DNA of 56,259 nt from Klebsiella pneumoniae (GTDB taxonomy: Bacteria > Myxococcota_A > UBA796 > GCA-2862545), in the NCBI GenBank assembly GCA_945882675.1, contig CAMCWU010000002.1:1-56259 (forward strand), written 5' to 3'. Shown in pieces: positions 18,241-28,607 of the stretch; within the stretch, counting starts at the first letter, position 1; every line of letters begins with the position of its first letter. The position numbers and the translations under genes are program-made. A model generated the notes under the pieces. That model saw only the letters and a list, made by a program, of their open reading frames with translations. It was not told where the DNA came from and did no database searches.

Positions 18241-19194
18241 ATGGCAGAGCCAGATCCGTCGCGGCACCTCGACCTGTACCGCCACCTCGAGACCTTCACG
18301 GAGCCCGCGCGGGTCCGGCTCCTGTGGCTGATCGAGCGCGAGGAGCTCGGCGTGGGCGAGCTGTGCCGCATCCTGCAGCAGCCGCAGTCCACGGTCAGCC
18401 GCCACCTGAAGGCGCTCCAAGTCGGGGGCTGGGTCCGGCGGAGATCCGAGGGGACGAGCGGCTTGTTCCGTCTCGACGAGCTCGACCCCATGGCAGGGCG
18501 CCTGTGGACCGTCGTGCGCGACGAGCACGGGACGACGCGGCTCGCCGCGGAGGACGCCGCACGGCTGCAGGCCGCGCTGGACGCGAGGCGCCTCGACGGT
18601 CGCGGCTTCTTCGGCCGGATGTCGGGGGAGTGGGACGCGATCCGCGCCGAGCTCTTCGGCGATCAGCTCCTCCAGCCCGCGCTCCTGGCGCTGCTGCCGC
18701 CCGACTGGGTGGTGGCCGACCTGGGCTGCGGGACCGGCCAGGCGATCTGCGCGCTCGCGCCGTCGGTTCGCCGGGTGATCGGCGTGGACCGCGAGCAGCG
18801 CATGCTCGACGCCGCCGCGGAGCGCCTGCAGGGTGCGTCGAACGCCGAGCTCCGCCTGGGCGGCCTCGAAGCCCTGCCGCTCGCCGACGGAGAGGTCGAC
18901 GCCGCCCTGCTCTCTCTCGTGCTCCACCACGTGGACGACCCCGTCGCCGCGCTCATCGAGGTCCGCCGCGCCCTCCGGCCCGATGGTCGCGCCGTCGTCG
19001 TCGACATGGTCGCCCACCAGCGCGACGAGTACCGTTGGACCATGGGGCATATCCACCTCGGGTTCTCGAGGGAGGACCTGTTTAATCTGGCGGACCAGGC
19101 GGGGCTGGTGGTGGGGCGGTGGGCCGCCCTCCCGCCGGCGCCGGGGGCCGCGGGGCCGCCGCTGTTCGTGGCGGTGCTGGCCCGGTCGGGCTGA
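18241..19194 (+). CDS. ArsR-type regulator fused to a SAM-dependent methyltransferase
   Basis: A 317-residue two-domain protein. Residues 10-95 form an ArsR/SmtB winged helix with recognition helix QPQSTVSRHLKAL (48-60); no metal-binding Cys pair is visible. Residues about 125-317 form a class I methyltransferase with motif I VVADLGCGTGQA (157-168), DREQRML for the ribose acidic residue, and ALLSLVLHHVDDP. Such fusions are known, often near methionine-cycle genes and thought to sense SAM or SAH. Here the neighbours are secreted sulfotransferase-like genes, an unusual partner. It may regulate or respond to this operon. Confidence 0.85.
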   Translation: MAEPDPSRHLDLYRHLETFTEPARVRLLWLIEREELGVGELCRILQQPQSTVSRHLKALQVGGWVRRRSEGTSGLFRLDELDPMAGRLWTVVRDEHGTTRLAAEDAARLQAALDARRLDGRGFFGRMSGEWDAIRAELFGDQLLQPALLALLPPDWVVADLGCGTGQAICALAPSVRRVIGVDREQRMLDAAAERLQGASNAELRLGGLEALPLADGEVDAALLSLVLHHVDDPVAALIEVRRALRPDGRAVVVDMVAHQRDEYRWTMGHIHLGFSREDLFNLADQAGLVVGRWAALPPAPGAAGPPLFVAVLARSG

Positions 19195-19203
19195 GAGCAG
19201 GTC

Positions 19204-19262
19204 GGGAGGGACGCCTCCAGAACGGACCAACGCCGAGATGACCCTCGTCTAGACGTCTAGAC
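19204..19262. terminator. Possible terminator region with a CTAG-rich palindrome
   Basis: Between two converging genes, GGAGG-GACG-CCTCC (19205-19218) forms a small hairpin and GTCTAGACGTCTAGAC (19247-19262) is a perfect 16-base palindrome covering the stop codon of the minus-strand gene. There is no T-run, so termination is a guess. CTAG twice in 16 bases is striking in GC-rich DNA. Confidence 0.3.
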
Positions 19263-20016
19263 TGGCGTCCCGCCGCCCCGCCGTGGCGCCGACGGCCACC
19301 CCGACCGCGATCCCCGCGATCGCGAGGCCGACCTGCCACACGTCCGGCGCGTACGCCTCCGACGGCCACCAGCGCGGATCGACCGACGCCACATCCGCCA
19401 CCGCCGGGGACGCGCCCAGGAGCCACCCGTCCAGGCGCGCGGGCGCCGGGCGCTGGAAGGGCCAGCAGGCCGTGGCCGACCCCGCCGCCAGCCCGAGGAG
19501 CGCCGGATGCCAGGATCGCCGCCGCCACACCATCCCGCCCACCGCGAGCCCGGCCACCGCAACCACGAGATCCAGTGGTCCGCTGGGCAGGATCCGCCAC
19601 GGCAGCCCCGGCACCGCCACGCCGAGCCCGGCCAGCGCCGCCCACGCCGGCCCCGTCACCCAACCCGCGGGCACGAGCCCCCCCAGGGTCGTCACGCCGA
19701 GCGTCGACGCCAGGATCGCGGCCGGGATCCCCTGCCCTCGCACGCGCGGGAGCGCCGACGCGCACACCCCGAGCGCGACCGCCTGGGCGACGAGCCGCTC
19801 GCCGTCCGTGGGCGCCGCCAGCCACGGGCCCGCGGCGAAAGCGACCGCCACGCCGACGCACAGCGCGCCGACCGCTACGCCCGGCGTCGCCGGATCGTCA
19901 GGATCGAGCAGGATCACCGGCAGGGCCCCCAGCCCGAGCGACGGCACCCACGAGCCGAGCCCGCCGAGCACGCCCAGGGCGAGAGCTGCGGCCGCAGCGT
20001 CTATCCGTCGGTCCAA
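19249..20016 (-). CDS. Polytopic membrane protein of unknown function
   Basis: About 255 residues with six or seven hydrophobic segments rich in Gly, Ala and Pro. TTG 20016 gives a basic start (LDRRID) before the first helix and overlaps the surE stop by 16 bases; GTG 19971 is an alternative that cuts helix 1. A periplasmic-looking loop VADVASVDPRWWPSEAYAPDVW lies before the last helix. No family is recognised. Its coupling to surE suggests co-expression but no clear pathway. Confidence 0.62.
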   Translation of the reverse strand: MDRRIDAAAAALALGVLGGLGSWVPSLGLGALPVILLDPDDPATPGVAVGALCVGVAVAFAAGPWLAAPTDGERLVAQAVALGVCASALPRVRGQGIPAAILASTLGVTTLGGLVPAGWVTGPAWAALAGLGVAVPGLPWRILPSGPLDLVVAVAGLAVGGMVWRRRSWHPALLGLAAGSATACWPFQRPAPARLDGWLLGASPAVADVASVDPRWWPSEAYAPDVWQVGLAIAGIAVGVAVGATAGRRDASLDV

Positions 20017-20732
20017 CGCCTGATCCGGTCCAGCAGGCCATCCACCCGCGGGTAGACGACGATCGGCGTCACGGTCGCCCACCCGCGCTCGACCCAGTAG
20101 CCGTCGGTCCCCTCCCCCTCGAACCCCAGGTGTGGGCCGCCGATCCAGAAGTATGGCTTGCCCCTGGGATCCTCGCGGACGTCCACGTGGTGCTGCCAGG
20201 TGCGCCGGCCGAGCGGGGCCGCCCGGATGCCCTCGATCTCCGCGACGTCCGGCACGTTCACGTTCAGGAACACCCACTCCGGCAGCGGCTGCGCGAGCAG
20301 AGCCTCCACCACCCGCACGGCCACGCGGCCGGCGGTCTCCCAGTGCTTGACGCCGTGAAGCGATACGGCCACCGAAGGCACGCGTTGCAGGCACGCTTCC
20401 CGCGCCGCCGCCACCGTGCCGGAGTAGTAGACGTCGCTGCCCAGGTTCGAGCCCGCGTTGATCCCGGACACGACGACGGCCGGATCCGGAACGAGGTGCC
20501 GCAGCGCCAGGTACGCGCAGTCGGCCGGCGTGCCCGTGATGGAGAAGCGCCGCTCCCCCCTCTGGTTCGCGCGGAGCGGCTCGTGCATGGTGAGCGCGTG
20601 GGACTGCGCCGAGCGCTCGCGGTCCGGCGCCGCGGTCCACACCTCCCCGAGCGTGGCCAGCGCGGCCTCCAGCGCCGCGAGGCCGGGCGCGTCGATGCCG
20701 TCGTCGTTCGAGCACAGGATCCGGGTCGTCAT
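20001..20732 (-). CDS. surE: 5'/3'-nucleotidase SurE
   Basis: SurE dephosphorylates nucleoside 5'- and 3'-monophosphates and helps stationary-phase survival. The 243-residue protein has the metal-binding start ILCSNDDGIDAPG, the APDRERSAQSHALTM loop, SGINAGSNLGSDVYYSGTVAAAREA, and N in VFLNVNVPD. ATG 20732 gives the canonical start. It diverges from the penicillin-binding protein gene at 74 bases, with TATGGG about 20 bases upstream as a candidate -10. A membrane protein gene follows with overlap. Confidence 0.95.
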   Translation of the reverse strand: MTTRILCSNDDGIDAPGLAALEAALATLGEVWTAAPDRERSAQSHALTMHEPLRANQRGERRFSITGTPADCAYLALRHLVPDPAVVVSGINAGSNLGSDVYYSGTVAAAREACLQRVPSVAVSLHGVKHWETAGRVAVRVVEALLAQPLPEWVFLNVNVPDVAEIEGIRAAPLGRRTWQHHVDVREDPRGKPYFWIGGPHLGFEGEGTDGYWVERGWATVTPIVVYPRVDGLLDRIRRWTDG

Positions 20733-20805
20733 GGGCCCTCCGGCAGTCGCTCCCATAGCATCCCCGGCGGCGGGCCGGGTGCGGATCGGATAGGGGGACC
20801 GCGGC

Positions 20806-23145
20806 ATGGCCACCCCGCCCCGCAGAACCCGACTGCAGCGTGTCGTGCGGTGGGCCACCACCGCGGGCGGGATCACGGCAGCGCTTGCGGCCGCCGCCGG
20901 CTGGTGGGCGTGGAACCACCGGTTCCTCCCGTGGTACGAGCCGATCGAAGCGGACGCCATCGCGACCATCGATGCCCACTGGGAGCTCGAGACGTCGCAC
21001 CCAGGGTGGAGCTTCCACGCCCAGATCTTCTCCGCGGCCACGCCGATCGACGGGCTCACGCCCGCGCGCCTGGCGCTGGAGGCCGCCACGCGGGGCTACG
21101 TGGACGCCTGCCCGCCCACCGCGCCAGGGCACGTGTGCGCCGAAACCGGGGAGATCCTGCTCCGTGGCGGGCAATTCGCGGATGGGCCCCAGCCCGCGGG
21201 CAACGCCGGGTGGACGCGGCCCCTCGCGCTCGAGCCGATCGAGCTCGGCCTGATGGTCGGGCCGGACGCCGAGCTCCGCGAGCACCTCCCCCTCGCGGAC
21301 GCGCCGGAGCTGCTCCTCCGCGCCATCATCGCCAGCGAAGACGAGCGGTTCGAGCGGCATCTTGGCGTGGACCCGGAGGGCTTCGCGCGCGCCATGTGGG
21401 TCAACTGGAACGCCGGCGCGTTCAGCCAGGGCGCGTCGACCCTCGACATGCAGCTCATGCGGAACCTGACCGGCGACAAGGACCGGTCGATCGAGCGAAA
21501 GCTGGCCGAGATGGCGCGCGCGTACGCCGTCGACCAGTACGCCGGGAAGGAGCAGATCCTCCAGATGTACCTCGACGCGCCGTACCTCGGGCAGGCCGGC
21601 AGCTTCTCGGTGTGCGGCTTCGAGATGGCAGCGCAGTTCTACTACGGAAAGTCGGCGCGAGACCTCGATCTCTCGCAGGCGGCCACGTTGGTGGGGATCC
21701 TGCCCGCGCCGGGCAACTTCTCGCCCGAGAAGTACCCGGCCATCGCGAAAGAGAAGCGGGATCGGGTGCTCCGGCGCATGCGCGAGCTCGGCTGGGACCC
21801 GGCGCAGATCGACGCAGCGCTCGCCGAGCCCGTCGCCGCCACCCCGCACGAGCTGTTCCCGACCGAGCGGTACTACGCGTACCTCGCCGCATCCCGCGAG
21901 GCCGTGCTCCGCCAGTTCCCGCCCCAGGTGGCCTACGGCGCGGGCCTCGACGTCTACACCGCGCTCGACCCCGTCGCGCAGGAGGCGACCGAGCGCGTCC
22001 TCGAAGAGCGCACGCCGTTCCTCGATCGCAGGCTGTACGGCCGCGGCGAGGGGCCGCTGCTGTCGGCGAGCGCCCTGGTCGACACGGCGAGCGGCCTGCT
22101 GGTGGCCGTGCACGACACGGCGATCCTCGGCTCCAACGACTTCAACCGCGCGACGCAGATGCGACGCCAGGCGGGATCGAGCTTCAAGCCGGTGGTCTAC
22201 GCGCTCGCGTTCCAGCCGGGCCCGGACGGCCACCCGCGCAAGCGGCCCGACAGCCCGGTCAAGAACACGCCGAAGACCTTCAGTCCCGGCGAGGACGCGT
22301 GGACCCCGCGCAACGCGAACGGCTGGTATATGCCGACCGTGACGCTCGCGCGCGGGCTGACCGTGAGCGCGAACCTCGCGGCGGCGCACCTGCTGGAGGA
22401 GCTCGGCGGCCCGGATCCGCTCATCGACTTCGCGAGCACGCTCGGGTTCGACACCAGCGGGTTCCCGCGGGAGATGGGCCTCTCGCTCGGCCAGGCGCAG
22501 GTCACGCCGGTCGAGATGGCGCGTTTCTCCGGGATCGTCCTCGGGGGCGGGAAGAAGGCGAGCGCGTCGCCCATCGCGCTCGCGGTGGACGCGTTCGGGC
22601 GGGAGCGGTTCCGCGCGCCCCCTCCGCGCGATCAGGTGCTGACGCCGGTCGCGGCGCTCTACACGCGCGAGCTGATGCGCCTCGTCGTCCTCAACGGCAC
22701 GGGCTGGCGGGTCCGCGGCGAGGGCGGGTACAAGGGCGAGGTCGTCGGTAAGACCGGCACCGCAACGGGCGACCGCGACCTGTGGTTCGTGGGGGGAACC
22801 CCCGACTATGCGGGAGCGGTGTGGGTCGGGTACGAGCTGCCGGCGTCCGTCGGCGACCACGCGGGCGCGGTGGCGGGGCCCCTCTTCGGCTGGTGGATGG
22901 ACGCGCTGCACGAGGGGTTGGAGCTCCCGAAGTTCGACATCTCGGCGCTCGACCGGAAGTATGTGTGCGCCAACACCGGGCTGAGCGGGAACGAGACGTG
23001 CCCCGGGATCCAGGTGCCGTTCCTGAAGGGCGAGAAGCCGCGTGGAGGCTGCACGATCGTCCATGACCCATACGATCTCGCACCGCCCGTGAAGGAGGAG
23101 CCCCTCGTCGAGGAGGGCGCGATCCCCGCGCCCGCGACGCCCTGA
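20806..23145 (+). CDS. Class A penicillin-binding protein (transglycosylase/transpeptidase)
   Basis: A 779-residue bifunctional peptidoglycan synthase. After a basic N-terminus and one membrane helix (about 20-40) comes an unusual 100-residue insert with two Cys (about 60-160), then the GT51 glycosyltransferase with catalytic E178 in ASEDERFERHLG and the GASTLDMQLMRN motif. The transpeptidase has S458-x-x-K461 (AGSSFKP), SAN in LTVSANLA, and K649-T-G-T. The C-terminus carries two Cys pairs (YVCANTGLSGNETC). It is nearer to PbpC or PBP1a types, but the exact class is not settled. It is alone on its strand, followed 55 bases later by the FG-GAP gene. Confidence 0.92.
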   Translation: MATPPRRTRLQRVVRWATTAGGITAALAAAAGWWAWNHRFLPWYEPIEADAIATIDAHWELETSHPGWSFHAQIFSAATPIDGLTPARLALEAATRGYVDACPPTAPGHVCAETGEILLRGGQFADGPQPAGNAGWTRPLALEPIELGLMVGPDAELREHLPLADAPELLLRAIIASEDERFERHLGVDPEGFARAMWVNWNAGAFSQGASTLDMQLMRNLTGDKDRSIERKLAEMARAYAVDQYAGKEQILQMYLDAPYLGQAGSFSVCGFEMAAQFYYGKSARDLDLSQAATLVGILPAPGNFSPEKYPAIAKEKRDRVLRRMRELGWDPAQIDAALAEPVAATPHELFPTERYYAYLAASREAVLRQFPPQVAYGAGLDVYTALDPVAQEATERVLEERTPFLDRRLYGRGEGPLLSASALVDTASGLLVAVHDTAILGSNDFNRATQMRRQAGSSFKPVVYALAFQPGPDGHPRKRPDSPVKNTPKTFSPGEDAWTPRNANGWYMPTVTLARGLTVSANLAAAHLLEELGGPDPLIDFASTLGFDTSGFPREMGLSLGQAQVTPVEMARFSGIVLGGGKKASASPIALAVDAFGRERFRAPPPRDQVLTPVAALYTRELMRLVVLNGTGWRVRGEGGYKGEVVGKTGTATGDRDLWFVGGTPDYAGAVWVGYELPASVGDHAGAVAGPLFGWWMDALHEGLELPKFDISALDRKYVCANTGLSGNETCPGIQVPFLKGEKPRGGCTIVHDPYDLAPPVKEEPLVEEGAIPAPATP

Positions 23146-23200
23146 TGCGGAGCGGCGGTTATCCGGCGGAGCGTGTTACAACGCGAGACCCGAGGTCGTG

Positions 23201-25152
<1,952 letters not shown>

Positions 25153-25177
<25 letters not shown>

Positions 25178-26349
25178 AGCCGGACGGGGATCCCGCCGTT
25201 CGAGAAGGACGCGAGCTCCTCGGTCGGGACCTTCAACGCCGACTTCAGCCGCGCGTCCGAGAGCAGGATCGCGAAGCGCCAGCCCTTCCAGCGCGCCGCC
25301 AGCACGTCGCCCACGGCCCGCATCCCCGCGAGGCCCGACCCGCGCTCGATCCGCTCGCCGTAAGGCGGGTTCATCACGATCAACCCGGTCTCCGCAGGCG
25401 GCACGACGTCGGCGAAGCTCCGCTCGTCGAACGCGACGCGGCGCTCGACGTCTGCGCGGGCGGCGTTGGCGCGCGACGCGCGGATCGCGCCAGGATCACG
25501 GTCGCTCCCGCGGATCGGCGCGACGAGATCGAGGGCGGGGCTCCGCTCGGCCTTCTCCGCGGCCCAGGCGCGGGCGTCGTGGCCGGGCCAGGTCTCGAAC
25601 GCGAAGGTCCGGCGCGCGCCCGGGGGCTGGCGCAGCGCGATGCCGGCGGCCTCGATCGAGAAGGTGCCGGACCCGCACATGGGGTCCACCAGGGCCTCGC
25701 CCGGGGCCCAGTCGGCGAGCCGGAGCACGGCGGCAGCGAGGTTCTCGCGCAGCGGCGCCTTCGCCGTCTCCTGGCGCCAGCCGCGCTTGTGCAGCGGCTC
25801 GCCCGTCGCGTCCACGGAGATCTCGACCTTCTCGTCTTCCGCCCGGATGAGGATGCCCACGGGCGTGCGGGGCGGGCGGCCGCCGCCGATGCGGGGTCCA
25901 CGGAGCGCGTCCGTCACCGCGTGCTCGACCTTCTTGAGCACCGCGTCCTTGAGGCGCAGGTGGCTCCCGCGCGCCGCGAAGTGGAGATCGAGCGGCTGGT
26001 GCGGGTGGACGAACCGCGCCCACGGCATGCGCCGGGCGCCGGTCCCGAGCTGCTCGAGCGTGCCCGCATTGAATCGCCCGAGGACCACCGAGATCCGCCC
26101 CGCGAGCCGCGACCAGAGGTGCACCAGCCGGAGCTGGGCGTCCGACGCGTCGAATACGACGGCGCCCTCTTCCGCCGTGCACTTCAGGCCGAGGTCGTCG
26201 AGCTCGTCCTTCAGCGCCGCTTCGAGGCCGGCGGCGATGGTGGCGCGGCAGTGGTAGACCACCGGGGCGGGCGGCGGGGGCGGCCGGCGGGCGGGCGGGG
26301 CGGGCTTGCCGGCCGGCTTGCCGGCGGGCGGGCGGTTTCGTGCGGGCAA
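25153..26349 (-). CDS. THUMP-domain SAM-dependent RNA methyltransferase (RlmL N-terminal/Trm-like)
   Basis: About 398 residues. A Pro/Lys-rich N-terminus (1-28) precedes a ferredoxin-like/THUMP region (YHCRATIAAGLEAALKDEL onward, to about 190) and a Rossmann methyltransferase with LVDPMCGSGTFSIEA (motif I) and IVMNPPYGERI (motif IV), typical of RlmL/RlmKL and Trm14-type N2-guanine methyltransferases. The target is most likely 23S rRNA or tRNA. TTG 26349 was chosen for its GGAG site five bases upstream; GTG 26262 would start at the THUMP region directly. It diverges from the pseudokinase by 42 bases and converges on the FG-GAP gene. Confidence 0.85.
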
Positions 26350-26391
26350 GACGGCTCCGGGTCCCCGACCCCTTAGCCCGGCGCCCGGTGT

Positions 26392-27087
26392 ATGCTCGCC
26401 GGCGGAGGCGGGGTGGACGCAGGGCGAGCCAGGATCGACGCGCTGGGAGCGCTCGAACACCCGAACGTGGCGACGGGGCCGCTCGATCCGCTTCCGCCCG
26501 CCGGACCCGTCGGCCCGGAGCGAGCGATCCGGCTGATCACTCAGGTCGCGAGCGGGCTCGCGCACGCCCACCGCCGCGGGGTGGTGCACGGGAGCGTCGG
26601 GCTCGACCGGCTGCACGTGCGCGCCCTCGGCGACGGCTCAGAACTGGTGTTGGTGCTGTTCCTCCCTGACGGATCGGGCGGCGCCGCGCCGGAGCAGCTC
26701 CGCGGCGGGCCGGTGGACCACCGGGCGGACGTGTGGGCCACGGGCGCGCTGCTGTTCCGGCTCCTCACCGGTCGGGATCCAGCGGTGAACCCGGGCGATC
26801 CGGCTGTTCCACCGGCGCTCGCGGGCGTGGTGGCGCGGTGCCTCGCCGACCGCCCGGAGGACCGGTACGCCGACATGGGGGCGTTCGTGGACGCGATCGA
26901 CGCTGCGGCCCGGGCGCCCCTGGTCGTACCGCCGCCGACGCCGGCGCGCGGGTGGGTCCTCGGGACGGCGCTCGTCGTCGTCGCGGTCCTGTGCGGGCTC
27001 GCGGCCGCTTTCGCCACGATCGAGCTACGCGGGCCGCCGCCCGTGGACGCCCCGGAGCCAGCGCCCCCGCCGCCGCACGAAGGCTAG
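26392..27087 (+). CDS. Membrane-anchored truncated pseudokinase
   Basis: A 231-residue protein that keeps only part of a Hanks kinase. The N-lobe is missing: no glycine loop and no VAIK lysine. The HRD motif is replaced by HGS (66-68 in GVVHGSVGLDRLHV), DFG is absent, but APE-like AAPEQL (98-103), the RADVWATGALLFRLLTG helix F segment and the DRPEDRYADM C-lobe end remain. A membrane helix (about 188-210) and a Pro-rich tail follow. It cannot be an active kinase by family knowledge; a binding or scaffold role is inferred. Starts upstream of ATG 26392 are excluded by the divergent gene's promoter space. Confidence 0.75.
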   Translation: MLAGGGGVDAGRARIDALGALEHPNVATGPLDPLPPAGPVGPERAIRLITQVASGLAHAHRRGVVHGSVGLDRLHVRALGDGSELVLVLFLPDGSGGAAPEQLRGGPVDHRADVWATGALLFRLLTGRDPAVNPGDPAVPPALAGVVARCLADRPEDRYADMGAFVDAIDAAARAPLVVPPPTPARGWVLGTALVVVAVLCGLAAAFATIELRGPPPVDAPEPAPPPPHEG

Positions 27088-27093
27088 CGCCCG

Positions 27094-27130
27094 GGGAGTT
27101 GGGGGGAGGGTCGGGGAGGGGGGTGACGGG
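27094..27130. repeat. Dispersed GC-rich repeat, intergenic copy
   Basis: GGGGGGAGGGTCGGGGAGGGGGGTGACGGG here matches the copy within the kinase gene at about 12713-12742 nearly base for base (one C/T change in the tail). It begins just after the pseudokinase stop; the PPPPHEG end of that protein resembles the repeat's own reading, so the repeat may have supplied the stop region. Confidence 0.6.
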
Positions 27131-27196
27131 CCTCCGTGCGCGTCGGCCGAAGCCGGAAGTGCCAAGGTCTACCCTGGCCAACGACCCCCACCCCAG

Positions 27197-27220
27197 CCCT
27201 CCCCCGTGGAAGGGGGAGGG
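27197..27220. terminator. Strong GC hairpin between converging genes
   Basis: CCCTCCCCC (27197-27205), a six-base loop GTGGAA and GGGGGAGGG (27212-27220) form a perfect nine-pair stem. It lies between the pseudokinase and the converging orphan gene and may stop transcription both ways, although no T-run follows. The rest of the 229-base gap (27088-27316) shows no gene. Confidence 0.45.
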
Positions 27221-27316
27221 GGTATGAGGCGGGTCGCCCCCTGCCCCGAGCGACCGGACCGGAGCCTCGGATGCGGGCATGGGCTCGCTCCCCCCCAAAA
27301 AATGGACGGAGATCGG

Positions 27317-28540
27317 CTAGGTCTCCCGCCGGAGTCGGACCTCTACGCCCGCGCCGCTGAGGCGACCGCGCAGGATCAGGCGATCTCCCAGCACTGCCCA
27401 GCCCCACGGCTCGTCGCACATGGCCTGCAGCCACTCGCCCATGCCGAAGCCGTTGGCGGGGACCATGAACCGGTCGCGCGTGCGGCCGTGCATGGTGAGG
27501 CCCTGCGGGACGATGCCTTCGAAGCGGAGTTGTTGCGGGCCTGCGACCGACCAGCGCCCGTCCGCCACGCCGCTCGTCCCGACCTGGCCCGCCATTCCGA
27601 CCGCCGCGAGGGGGCCGACGAACGCGTCCGCGAGGATCACTTCCAGCCGGCCGCTGACCTGGAACCGGAAGTCCACGCCGCGGGCGCCCATGACCTGGCC
27701 AAAGCCTTCTGCGCTCGCGACCGACCAGTTCCCGATCGGTCCGCCCGGCTCCGCCGTGAGGGTGCAGCCGCCCGCCGCCGACGCCGCGAGCGTGCGGTGC
27801 ACCTTGCCCGCGACGGCAAAGCGCTCCGCGACGTCCCCGTCGCCCGTGACGCCGACCTGGCCGCCGCGCGAATGTGCAGGGATATCCAGCGGGACCCAGC
27901 GCCAAGGCCGCAGCGTGACCGGGATGTCGACCGCTGGGACGCGCCGGAGCGGCATGGGCACCATACCCGGCACCTTCTCGAGGACCCAGCGCCCGATCCC
28001 GAGCCACTCGGCCGCCGAGAGCACGCCGTCGTCCAGCAGGTCCCGGCTGCGCGAGATGGGGTCGTGCCCCTGCGCCGCCCACGCCTTGCCGACGGCCACC
28101 CCAGCCCGCGGGAACCGGCCCGGATCGCCGGTCTCCACCGCCTGGGCAAGGTCGTTCGCGGCGATCCCGAGCTCCGGCGCCACCTGATCCGCGGCGTACA
28201 CGGCCGCTCCGATCCAGCGCCAGTCCGTGCCGGGCGGCTGCTCGACGAGCTGGGAGAGGCCGCGCAGCGCGGTCGCCTCCAGGACCGTGGCCGCCGCGCG
28301 ACGCCAGCGATCCAGCGGAGGAAGCGGGCTCTCGGGCTCTGCGGGGTGCACGACGCCCGGCCCCTCGAACGCGGCCGACAGCGTGAGCTCGTCCCCATGG
28401 AGCCGGTACAACCCCGGGATATCCCCGATACGCACCTTCAGGGGCGAGACGTCTGGCAGGTGCTCCATGCCCCGCTGGATCTCGGCCAGCACCGGTCCGA
28501 GGGCCACGCGCGAGCGGAGGTCGAGGTCGAGGCGGTCCAT
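27317..28540 (-). CDS. Hypothetical protein (407 aa)
   Basis: A soluble-looking protein without signal peptide or clear membrane helix. ATG 28540 begins MDRLDLDLRSRVALGP. The N-terminal half is helical and Trp-rich (TDWRWIGAAVYAADQV; about 105-200), the C-terminal half from about 215 is beta-rich with Gly-x-Val alternation (GQVGVTGDGDVAERFAVAGKV) and could be a small barrel or lipid-binding beta sheet like SRPBCC or LEA-type domains, but no family is recognised. It diverges from pheS by 67 bases and has codon use like its neighbours. Confidence 0.65.
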   Translation of the reverse strand: MDRLDLDLRSRVALGPVLAEIQRGMEHLPDVSPLKVRIGDIPGLYRLHGDELTLSAAFEGPGVVHPAEPESPLPPLDRWRRAAATVLEATALRGLSQLVEQPPGTDWRWIGAAVYAADQVAPELGIAANDLAQAVETGDPGRFPRAGVAVGKAWAAQGHDPISRSRDLLDDGVLSAAEWLGIGRWVLEKVPGMVPMPLRRVPAVDIPVTLRPWRWVPLDIPAHSRGGQVGVTGDGDVAERFAVAGKVHRTLAASAAGGCTLTAEPGGPIGNWSVASAEGFGQVMGARGVDFRFQVSGRLEVILADAFVGPLAAVGMAGQVGTSGVADGRWSVAGPQQLRFEGIVPQGLTMHGRTRDRFMVPANGFGMGEWLQAMCDEPWGWAVLGDRLILRGRLSGAGVEVRLRRET

Positions 28541-28607
28541 GCCGTGAGCTATCCACGGCCGGGTCCCGGGCAAGCCCGCGCGGGTTAGACGCCTCCCCGA
28601 GGTTCCG

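Noticed and set aside
20733-23064. A very long minus-strand open frame opposite the penicillin-binding protein
   Set aside because: Only its 3' part (19249-20016) makes sense as a membrane protein; the rest is the antisense shadow of the transglycosylase/transpeptidase.
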